DNA of 19,944 nucleotides from DASSBQ01 sp035250505 (GTDB taxonomy: Bacteria > Nitrospirota > Nitrospiria > Nitrospirales > Nitrospiraceae): NCBI GenBank assembly GCA_035250505.1, contig DATFFC010000109.1, forward strand, positions 1 to 19,944. The letters run 5' to 3'. Positions 14,367 through 19,944 of the stretch are shown here, piece by piece. The position numbers and the translations under genes are program-made. The notes under the pieces are model-generated. The model saw nothing but the letters and a program-made list of their open reading frames with translations. It had not been told where the DNA came from and ran no database searches. Numbering within the stretch: the first letter of the stretch is position 1; each line of letters opens with the position of its first letter.

Positions 14367-15776
14367 ATGAATGCGACCCTCGTTTTTACCCTCGGCCTCG
14401 GGCTAGGGACGACCTTGGGCCTGGCGATCGCTTGGTGGCTGATCGGCGCAAGACCGCGCATGCGGGCGCAGATCGAAGTCAAGGAACTCGCTGAGCGCCT
14501 GTATCGGACTGAAGCGACGAACGATGAGCTTCGATCGCGGCTCCAAGAGACGGCGCGCGTCATCGCCGAGCTCCGGGAAAAGCTTGCTGAATCGCAGAAA
14601 GCCTGTGCCGTCGCTGAAACGAAACATAACGAAGCGGCCAGGCATTTTCACGAGCAGAAAGAACTGCTCCAGGGAGCGCGGCGAGATCTCGAGGCGTCGT
14701 TTCAAGCGCTCTCCGGTGAAGCGCTCAAGCAGAACAACGAAGCCTTTTTGCAACTGGCCCGGTCCTCCTTCGCAAATCTCCAAGGAGAAGCCACCGGGGA
14801 CCTCAGCCGGCGACAGCAGGCGATCGACGAGCTTGTCAGGCCGCTGCAGGATCAGTTCAACCGCTACGAAGAGCACATCAGGGAAGTCGAGCAGGCCCGC
14901 CGGCGTGACTATGGGGGGCTGGAACAGCATCTGAAACTCATGGCGGAATCACAGCGGCGGTTGCAGCAGGAGACGGGAAATCTCGTCAAGGCGTTGCGCG
15001 TGCCGGCTGTGCGCGGCCGATGGGGAGAGATCACGTTGAAACGGGTGGCCGAGTTGGCCGGCATGGTGGCACAGTGTGATTTTGTGGAGCAGCCGGTTGC
15101 CACTCATGATACGGGCTTGTCGAGACCCGACATGGTTGTACGGCTTCCCGCCGGACGGCACGTCGTCGTGGATGCCAAAACGGTGTTATCCGCGTATCTC
15201 GACGCCTATGAATGTCAGGACGAGAGTCAGCGCCTTTCGCATCTCATCCGCCACGCGAGCCAGGTTCGATCCCGGATCGACGAACTGGGACTCAAAGCGT
15301 ACTGGAATCAATTTCCGCAGGCCCCCGAGTTCGTGGTCCTCTTCCTGCCGGGCGAACAGTTTCTCGGGGCGGCGCTGGAGCAGGACCCGTCGTTGATCGA
15401 AGACGGGTTTTCGCGGGGGATCGTGATTGCCACGCCGGCGACACTGGTGGCCCTCCTGCGCGCGGTGGCCTATGGTTGGCGGCAGGAACAATTGGCGGAA
15501 CATGCGGTGCTGGCCGGCCGCTTGGGAAAAGAGCTGTATGAACGGATGGCGGTGCTGGCGGAGCATCTGAACGAAATCGGCCAGTCGCTCGGGAAGAGCG
15601 TTCATGCATATAATAAGGCCGTGAGTTCGTTAGAGTCGCGGATCATGCCCACCGCCCGAAAATTTAAAGACCTGGGCGTCTCATCGGACAAGGAGCTGGA
15701 TCTGCTGAATTCGGTCGAGCAGCTGCCGAGAAGGCGTGCGTCGCTGGCGGGCCGGGATGCCGAGAGTGTAGGATGA
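14367..15776 (+). CDS. rmuC: DNA recombination protein RmuC
   Basis: RmuC family proteins limit rearrangement at inverted repeats and are thought to be nucleases; their exact role is unsettled. The 469-residue protein has one N-terminal membrane segment (about residues 4-26) and a long charged coiled coil (about 30-190, rich in Glu, Arg, Gln and Leu). The RmuC domain follows at about 200-440, with the markers VRGRWGEITLKRVAELAGM, RPDMVVRLP, VVDAKTVLSAYLDAY, EFVVLFLPGEQFLGAAL and ATPATLVALLRAVAYGW. These are all conserved in the family. No good ribosome site precedes the ATG at 14367. The 114-base gap before it contains a possible -10 (TAGAAT at 14297-14302) without a clear -35. The stop overlaps the next start as ATGA, so rmuC and the MazG-like gene are coupled. 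Confidence 0.95.
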   Translation: MNATLVFTLGLGLGTTLGLAIAWWLIGARPRMRAQIEVKELAERLYRTEATNDELRSRLQETARVIAELREKLAESQKACAVAETKHNEAARHFHEQKELLQGARRDLEASFQALSGEALKQNNEAFLQLARSSFANLQGEATGDLSRRQQAIDELVRPLQDQFNRYEEHIREVEQARRRDYGGLEQHLKLMAESQRRLQQETGNLVKALRVPAVRGRWGEITLKRVAELAGMVAQCDFVEQPVATHDTGLSRPDMVVRLPAGRHVVVDAKTVLSAYLDAYECQDESQRLSHLIRHASQVRSRIDELGLKAYWNQFPQAPEFVVLFLPGEQFLGAALEQDPSLIEDGFSRGIVIATPATLVALLRAVAYGWRQEQLAEHAVLAGRLGKELYERMAVLAEHLNEIGQSLGKSVHAYNKAVSSLESRIMPTARKFKDLGVSSDKELDLLNSVEQLPRRRASLAGRDAESVG

Positions 15777-16198
15777 TTGAACAGCAACGTATGGTCGAGG
15801 AGTTTCACCGGAAGTTCGAGCTGCGCGCCGAATCGGCTCCGACCATTCTCGACGACGCGACCCGCCGGCTCCGGATCAGGTTGATCCAAGAAGAGTTCGA
15901 CGAAGTCAAGGAAGCCTTGGCGAGAGAGGACCTGACGGGCATCGCTAAGGAACTGGCCGATTTGCTCTACGTGATATACGGGACCGCTGTGTCCTGCGGC
16001 ATCGATATGGATCCGGTATTTCGTGAAGTTCATCGCTCGAACTTGACCAAAGTCGGCGGATACAAGCGTGGAGATGGGAAATGGGTCAAGCCGGCCACAT
16101 ATTCACCGGCGCAGATCGGCCCAATTCTTGACCTGCAGGCGGCGCATCGTCCTCCCTTGTCATCGGCTCAAGCTCCAGAAGCTCCGGACGCGACGTAA
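15773..16198 (+). CDS. MazG-like nucleotide pyrophosphohydrolase
   Basis: The 141-residue protein belongs to the all-alpha NTP pyrophosphohydrolase (MazG/HisE/dUTPase) superfamily, which cleaves nucleoside triphosphates to monophosphates and PPi or acts on phosphoribosyl-ATP. The metal-binding pattern is visible: E40, E41 and E44 in LIQEEFDEVKEAL, then E60 and D63 in KELADLLYVIYG. The downstream VGGYKRGDGKWVKPATYSP segment is typical of a stand-alone MazG-like clade. The last 25 residues are proline- and alanine-rich and probably disordered. Its start overlaps the rmuC stop (ATGA) after an AGG site. Next to rmuC a nucleotide-pool cleaning role would be sensible, but the substrate is not shown by sequence. 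HisE is less likely, since no his genes are nearby. Confidence 0.88.
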   Translation: MIEQQRMVEEFHRKFELRAESAPTILDDATRRLRIRLIQEEFDEVKEALAREDLTGIAKELADLLYVIYGTAVSCGIDMDPVFREVHRSNLTKVGGYKRGDGKWVKPATYSPAQIGPILDLQAAHRPPLSSAQAPEAPDAT

Positions 16199-16220
16199 TC
16201 GGCGGAGCAGAGTATACGGC

Positions 16221-16730
16221 ATGAAAGAACTGCATTGCCCGGCTTGCGGGACGCCCTTTGTGCGGTTGACTCATCAGCCGGGGGTCATGGAGCGCCTGCT
16301 GAACAAGATGGGCGTATTTACGTATCGTTGCCAGGTCTGCACCAACCGGTTCAGAGCGATCCGTTCCGGAGCCAGGCATGCCACCCAGGAGTTCGATCAG
16401 CGCGAATACCGGCGCCTCACCGCCCAAATACCCGCGGCGCTGACGGTGGACCAACCGACCTTCGATGGGATCATTACCGATGTCTCGATGGGAGGCTGTA
16501 CCATCGAGACCGATGCGATGTTTCCCCGAGGGACGTTCGTGGAGGTACTGCTCAAGCCGCCGCAGACCCAGATGGACATCAAGGTGGATGCCGCGATGAT
16601 CTGTTCACAGCGAGGCGCGGCGGTGGGGCTCAAATTTCTTGAATTTGAGCCGGATGACAAACATCGCCTCGGGGAATTGGTCTTGAGCCTGTTGGTGACC
16701 CAGACCTCACCGCCCGGCATGACCGCCTGA
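16221..16730 (+). CDS. PilZ domain protein with N-terminal zinc ribbon
   Basis: This 169-residue protein starts with two cysteine pairs, C6-x2-C9 (HCPACGTPF) and C37-x2-C40 (RCQVCTNRF), which form a likely zinc ribbon. A PilZ domain follows at about 58-155. Both canonical cyclic-di-GMP motifs are intact: R61-x3-R65 (REYRR) and D87-x-S-x2-G92 (DVSMGG). It should therefore bind c-di-GMP and act as a cytoplasmic effector; the output is unknown. Longer in-frame starts inside the preceding gene give no sensible N-terminus, so I take the ATG at 16221, which has a GGAG at 16203-16206 that is rather far away. It follows the MazG-like gene by 22 bases. Its stop lies one base from the stop of the convergent panC. 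Confidence 0.9.
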   Translation: MKELHCPACGTPFVRLTHQPGVMERLLNKMGVFTYRCQVCTNRFRAIRSGARHATQEFDQREYRRLTAQIPAALTVDQPTFDGIITDVSMGGCTIETDAMFPRGTFVEVLLKPPQTQMDIKVDAAMICSQRGAAVGLKFLEFEPDDKHRLGELVLSLLVTQTSPPGMTA

Positions 16731-16731
16731 C

Positions 16732-17610
16732 TCATCCTCCGCTGCGGCGCCGCGAGCCGACCGGCTTGGCCGTGACCGGCAGATTATCGATGAGGCGGAT
16801 CGCCCCTACCCGCACCGCCCCGAGCAGCACACAGTCATTTCGAATCGTTGTCAGGGATTCCAATGTGGTGGGATGACAGACCGCCAAATACTCCACACGT
16901 ACCTTCGGCTCGCGGGCGATCACGTCCGTCATGACGCGGACGATATCTTTTGAGACCCGGCTGCCTTTGTAAATCCCTTCAGCGCCGGCTGTCAGGCTCT
17001 GGAAGAGTATCGGCGCCGCCTTCCGTTCCGTAGGAGACAAGTACGCATTACGCGAACTTAGAGCCAGCCCGTCTTCTTCGCGCACGGTGGGGAGGACCAT
17101 AATTGCGCAGCCGATGTTCAGGTCCGCTACCATCCGACGGATAAGGGCCGCCTGTTGATAGTCCTTCTGGCCGAAGAATGCGGCATCGGGCTGGGTGAGG
17201 CAGAGCAACTTGGTCACGATCGTCGCCACCCCTTGGAAGTGCATCGGACGGGCCGCGCCTTCCCAACAGCGGGCGATGCCGGGCACCGACACGACCGTTT
17301 GAAATCCTTCCGGGTACATCGCCGTCCGGTCCGGCGCAAACACGATATCGACCCCTTCCGTCCGGCACAGCGCCTGATCGCGAGAAAGCCGGCGGGGATA
17401 CCGCGAAAAATCTTCCCGCGGACCGAATTGCGTGGGGTTTACGAAGATACTCACGACGACGGCATCGCACTGGAGGCGTGCAGCCCTGATGAGGGCTTGA
17501 TGCCCGGCATGCAGGGCTCCCATGGTCGGCACCAATCCGACCTTGACACCCTCGCGCGTAAGGGCTCGGCTCCAAGCGGCCATGGCGGCCGGTGATCGGA
17601 TGGTCTTCAC
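16732..17610 (-). CDS. panC: Pantothenate synthetase
   Basis: PanC joins pantoate and beta-alanine with ATP, through a pantoyl-adenylate, to make pantothenate for coenzyme A. The 292-residue protein carries the family hallmarks: VPTMGALHAGH (27-37) with the HxGH nucleotidyltransferase motif, VNPTQFGPREDFSRYPR, FFGQKDYQQ, and VREEDGLALSSRNAYLS with the KMSKS-like site. The length is normal. The start is GTG at 17610, overlapping the folK stop as GTGA, so translation is probably coupled and no separate ribosome site is needed. The C-terminus is basic (GSRRRSGG), and the stop is one base from the PilZ gene's stop. Confidence 0.97.
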   Translation of the reverse strand: MKTIRSPAAMAAWSRALTREGVKVGLVPTMGALHAGHQALIRAARLQCDAVVVSIFVNPTQFGPREDFSRYPRRLSRDQALCRTEGVDIVFAPDRTAMYPEGFQTVVSVPGIARCWEGAARPMHFQGVATIVTKLLCLTQPDAAFFGQKDYQQAALIRRMVADLNIGCAIMVLPTVREEDGLALSSRNAYLSPTERKAAPILFQSLTAGAEGIYKGSRVSKDIVRVMTDVIAREPKVRVEYLAVCHPTTLESLTTIRNDCVLLGAVRVGAIRLIDNLPVTAKPVGSRRRSGG

Positions 17611-18182
17611 GCAGGCGGCTCATCCGGGCGGGCGGGTCCGCAGGAAGGACGGGAGCCATAGCGGCCGTGCGGTTGCGGATCGAGAGCTCTCACGACCGAC
17701 CGATCGTCCAATTCCTGTAGCAATTCCGCGACGGTGCGGTGAAGGACCGGATGCCGCCAACCCGGAACGACGTCCGCCAACGGCGTAAGAACGAACCGCC
17801 GCTGGTGTAGGCGTGGATGGGGCACCGTGAGTTCCGGTTCTCGTATCACCTGCTCATCATATAACAGCAGATCCAGGTCGAGCGTCCGCGGGCCCTTGCG
17901 ACGATCTTCATTGCGCCCGAGCGCCCGCTCGATTTCGTGGCATACCTTCAATAGACTCTGCGGTGTGATATCAGTTTCCAACAGGACCACGCCGTTCAGG
18001 AACCAGCCGGGACCTGGTTCGGCGCCATCGATGACCGGTTCCGTCTCATACAGCGCAGACGTCGCGGCGAGCCGGGAATGCGGCAAGAGACCCAGCAAGG
18101 TAATCGCCCGGTCGCAGTAATCGAGACGATTCCCTTCGTTGGACCCGAAGCCGATACATGCGGTGGCCATGATTGCCGTCAT
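17607..18182 (-). CDS. folK: 2-amino-4-hydroxy-6-hydroxymethyldihydropteridine pyrophosphokinase
   Basis: FolK transfers pyrophosphate from ATP to the pterin precursor in folate synthesis. The 191-residue protein has the N-terminal GFGSNEGNR strand-turn, TSALYETEPV, FLNGVVLLETD, and the signature GRNEDRRKGPRTLDLDLLLYD. That signature includes the ATP- and magnesium-binding residues. A VPHPRLHQRRFVLTPLADV segment follows, all as in the family. About 30 C-terminal residues after ELLQELDD are arginine- and proline-rich and extend past the usual end. The ATG at 18170 (MATACIGFGSNEG) is an equally possible start, four residues in; neither has a clear ribosome site, and a short tandem repeat touches the 18182 ATG. 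The dapL stop is about 38 bases upstream, so dapL-folK-panC may be one transcript. Confidence 0.95.
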   Translation of the reverse strand: MTAIMATACIGFGSNEGNRLDYCDRAITLLGLLPHSRLAATSALYETEPVIDGAEPGPGWFLNGVVLLETDITPQSLLKVCHEIERALGRNEDRRKGPRTLDLDLLLYDEQVIREPELTVPHPRLHQRRFVLTPLADVVPGWRHPVLHRTVAELLQELDDRSVVRALDPQPHGRYGSRPSCGPARPDEPPA

Positions 18183-18208
18183 TCGTGAATCGTGATTCGT
18201 GAAACGTC
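18181..18208. repeat. Short tandem repeat between dapL and folK
   Basis: Two 14-base units, ATTCGTGAATCGTG and ATTCGTGAAACGTC, match at 12 of 14 positions. Within them GAATC-GT-GATTC (18187-18198) forms a small dyad. Similar ATTCGTGA-type motifs recur between genes in some genomes; here only this copy is seen. Confidence 0.6.
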
Positions 18209-18220
18209 GGCAGTTTCGAA

Positions 18221-19396
18221 CTAAAATCCTGTTTTTCTGATCCGCTCCACCGCTTCAGCCAGCCGGTCCTTCGACGTCGTCACGGTCATCCGAACATAGC
18301 CTTCTCCCGGCGAGCCGAAGCCGTTGCCCGGTGTGGTGACAATCCCCGCCTTCTCCAGGAGATGGGCGGTAAACGAAGCGGAAGTATACCCTTGCGGGAC
18401 CGTCACCCAGACGTAAAACGCCGCCGGCGGAGGATCCACCTCCAAGCCCAATTGTTTCAGGCCGGGCACCAGCACATCGCGCCGCTCCTGATATGTGTTC
18501 CGGAGATTGTCGGTAATCGACTCGTCCAGCGTCAGGGCCGTGATGCCCGCCTCCTGAATCGCTTGGAACACGCCGGAGTCCAAATTGCTCTTGACCTTCC
18601 CCAAGCCGGCCAACACCTCTTTATTACCGACCGCAAAGCCGAGTCGCCACCCTGTCATGTTATAGGTCTTGGAGAGGGAATGAAATTCGACCCCAACCTC
18701 TTTGGCCCCTTCGATCTCCAAGAAACTCGCCGGACGGTTCCCATCGTAGAAAATCTCCGAATAGGCCGCATCATGACAGATGATGACCTGATAAGTCCGT
18801 GCGAAGTCGACCACCTGTGCGAAATAGTGTGTGCCCATCACGACGGACGTCGGATTGTTCGGTGAGTTGAGCCACATGAGCTTGGCTTTTCTCGCGATGT
18901 CCTTGGGGATGGCGTCGAGGTCCGGCAGAAATCCGTTCTGCTTCGTCAGCGGCATGATATGCGAGACGCCGCCGGCGAAGCTCGTTCCGACCGGATACAC
19001 CGGGTAGCCCGGACTCGGCACCAGCACGACGTCGCCGGGATCCACGAATGCGAGCGGCACATGGCCGATCCCTTCCTTCGATCCGATCAAGGTGAGGACC
19101 TCGGAAACCGGGTCCAGCGTGACACGGAAGCGCCGTTGATACCAGTCGGCCACTGCGGCGCGGAACGAGGCCATGCCCTCATACGAGGGATACTGATGGT
19201 GCTTAGGCTCGCCCGCCGCTTTGCGCAGGGTTTCGATGATCGGCGACGGGGTCGGTAGATCGGGGTCGCCGATGCCGAGATTGATGATATCGACTCCCCG
19301 GCGGATTGCCTCCTGTTTCATCTTATCGATGGCGGCGAACAAATAGGGCGGTAGTGTCTTGATACGAGTGGCATACTCGATGGGGAACCCGGACAT
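18221..19396 (-). CDS. dapL: LL-diaminopimelate aminotransferase
   Basis: DapL converts tetrahydrodipicolinate directly to LL-diaminopimelate using glutamate, replacing the succinylase or acetylase branch. The 391-residue protein is a fold-type I PLP aminotransferase. It shows INLGIGDPDLPTP near the N-terminus, HQYPSYEGMASFRAAVADW, GSKEGIGH, the SPGYPVYPVG segment, LNSPNNPT, CHDAAYSEIFYDG, and the PLP lysine K243 in SLSKTYNMTGWRLGF. The final arginine region is GEGYVRMTV. These motifs match DapL-type enzymes rather than ordinary aspartate aminotransferases, and dapA, dapB and lysA in the same window support the assignment. The ATG at 19396 follows a strong AAAGGAG ribosome site. The main alternative is a broad-specificity class I aminotransferase. 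Confidence 0.9.
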   Translation of the reverse strand: MSGFPIEYATRIKTLPPYLFAAIDKMKQEAIRRGVDIINLGIGDPDLPTPSPIIETLRKAAGEPKHHQYPSYEGMASFRAAVADWYQRRFRVTLDPVSEVLTLIGSKEGIGHVPLAFVDPGDVVLVPSPGYPVYPVGTSFAGGVSHIMPLTKQNGFLPDLDAIPKDIARKAKLMWLNSPNNPTSVVMGTHYFAQVVDFARTYQVIICHDAAYSEIFYDGNRPASFLEIEGAKEVGVEFHSLSKTYNMTGWRLGFAVGNKEVLAGLGKVKSNLDSGVFQAIQEAGITALTLDESITDNLRNTYQERRDVLVPGLKQLGLEVDPPPAAFYVWVTVPQGYTSASFTAHLLEKAGIVTTPGNGFGSPGEGYVRMTVTTSKDRLAEAVERIRKTGF

Positions 19397-19405
19397 GCTA
19401 GGAGA

Positions 19406-19412
19406 CTCCTTT
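19406..19412 (-). promoter_or_regulatory. Strong ribosome binding site of dapL
   Basis: AAAGGAG on the minus strand lies nine bases before the dapL ATG. Most of it falls inside the small palindrome AGGAGACTCCT (19400-19410); the one-base centre makes a stable hairpin unlikely. Confidence 0.7.
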
Positions 19413-19522
19413 CTGACGATTGTGCATCGCTGTATCGTGACGATCTACGCTCTTGAGACGGCGGCGATTCATGCAGTGAAGAGGTACAGTACAGCAGGTA
19501 CGGCTCGGCAATCAACGAGCGG

Positions 19523-19551
19523 AATCTATCTCTCGATGCCGTCGCTTCCAA
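19523..19551 (-). promoter_or_regulatory. Possible dapL promoter
   Basis: On the minus strand TTGGAA (19546-19551) and TAGATT (19523-19528) are 17 bases apart. This would give a leader of roughly 120 bases. A second candidate, TTGATT-18-TACTGT, lies closer to the gene. I cannot choose between them, and no riboswitch fold was recognised in the leader. Confidence 0.25.
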
Positions 19552-19597
19552 GATTCTTGTGCAGACGTCCGAGTCGCCCGGCATGGGTGGGCCAGGG

Positions 19598-19627
19598 TTG
19601 TATCGGAACGGCGGCGAGCCGTACACT
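19598..19627 (+). promoter_or_regulatory. Possible promoter of the glyoxalase-like gene
   Basis: TTGTAT (19598-19603) and TACACT (19622-19627) are separated by 18 bases. The predicted start near 19634 precedes an AAAGGA ribosome site (19641-19646) and the ATG at 19652. The match is moderate. Confidence 0.35.
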
Positions 19628-19651
19628 GTCTTGGAGTGAGAAAGGAACGCA

Positions 19652-19944
19652 ATGAAGGTTCGCAAACTGCTCCATACCCGCATGCGGGTCAGCGATATGG
19701 AGGAGACAATCGGGTTTTACACCGCTGTCCTGGGGCTTGAGGTCATGGAACGCAAGGTGTCGCCGCGCGGCTCGCAGCTCGCGTTCTTGAAAGTGCCGAA
19801 TAGCGAGGAATTGATCGAGCTGTGTAGTTTTCCCGCGAGCGGCCCCGTGAAGGTTCAGGAAGATCTTGTCCATCTGGCGTTTGAGGTGGAGAATCTGGAC
19901 GAGACGATCGCCTCGCTGACCAGCCGAAACATCAAGATCACCGA
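19652..19944 (+). CDS. Lactoylglutathione lyase-like (glyoxalase I), 3' partial
   Basis: The first 97 residues of a VOC-fold protein are visible before the window ends. Glyoxalase I isomerises the hemithioacetal of methylglyoxal and a thiol (usually glutathione) to a lactoyl thioester. The sequence LLHTRMRVSDMEETIGFYTAVLGLE, then FLKVPNSEELIELCSF and VHLAFEVENLDETI, follows the family closely. Metal-ligand positions H8, E56 and H74 correspond well to H5, E56 and H74 of E. coli GloA. The fourth ligand, a glutamate near residue 122, would lie outside the window. The start is supported by AAAGGA five bases upstream. Other VOC enzymes such as methylmalonyl-CoA epimerase share this pattern, so the gloA symbol is withheld. 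Confidence 0.85.
   Translation, partial: MKVRKLLHTRMRVSDMEETIGFYTAVLGLEVMERKVSPRGSQLAFLKVPNSEELIELCSFPASGPVKVQEDLVHLAFEVENLDETIASLTSRNIKIT

Noticed and set aside
19397..19651. A lysine riboswitch or other structured leader upstream of dapL
   Set aside because: The short direct repeats (TGACGAT) and the 11-base dyad ATCGTGACGAT do not add up to a recognisable aptamer; the known lysine riboswitch is longer and multi-helical.
1..19944. Defence island, prophage, integron, CRISPR or transposon content
   Set aside because: No integrase, transposase, phage structural gene, restriction enzyme or regularly spaced repeat was seen; the genes are housekeeping with even composition.

Overview
The window is a compact, high-GC bacterial chromosomal segment with short intergenic gaps and no rRNA, tRNA, insertion sequence, phage gene or CRISPR array that I can see. 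Gene content and order (argH, small lipoprotein, B12/radical SAM protein, lysA, dapA and dapB, plus a nearby LL-diaminopimelate aminotransferase) suggest a Nitrospira-like member of the Nitrospirota. That placement rests on recalled synteny and protein flavour, not on a marker gene, and is an inference.

Positions 1-6487 (+ strand) look like one operon for arginine and lysine/diaminopimelate synthesis. It runs argH (5' end cut by the window), an LptM-like lipoprotein, a B12-binding radical SAM protein with a STAS-like C-terminus, lysA, dapA and dapB. Junctions are tight: GTGA at argH/lipoprotein, an 8-base overlap at radical SAM/lysA, and 27- and 34-base gaps afterwards. A dapL-type aminotransferase lies at 18221-19396 (-). 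DapA, DapB, DapL and LysA therefore cover most of the short diaminopimelate-aminotransferase route; DapF is not in the window.

Positions 6488-9053 hold small or single genes: a 50-residue zinc-ribbon protein (-), a membrane-anchored YHS-like protein (+), a BamE-like lipoprotein (-), a short-type transaldolase (+) and a family 5 uracil-DNA glycosylase (-). Several have recognisable sigma70-type promoters, including a back-to-back pair at 7573-7657.

Positions 9159-16730 (+) carry an MltD-like lytic transglycosylase, a MOFRL-type glycerate 2-kinase, a PEP-synthase/rifampicin-phosphotransferase-like three-domain dikinase, RmuC, a MazG-like nucleotide pyrophosphohydrolase and a zinc-ribbon/PilZ protein. 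Positions 16732-19396 (-) form a dapL-folK-panC group covering lysine/peptidoglycan precursors, folate and pantothenate. The window ends inside a glyoxalase I-like gene read on the + strand.

Most of this is housekeeping metabolism. The items most worth a second look are the B12/radical SAM/STAS fusion coupled to lysA and the dikinase of unknown acceptor. After these come the zinc-ribbon PilZ protein and the small zinc-ribbon gene, whose start lies inside a 16-base palindrome. I found no convincing novel defence system or mobile system.
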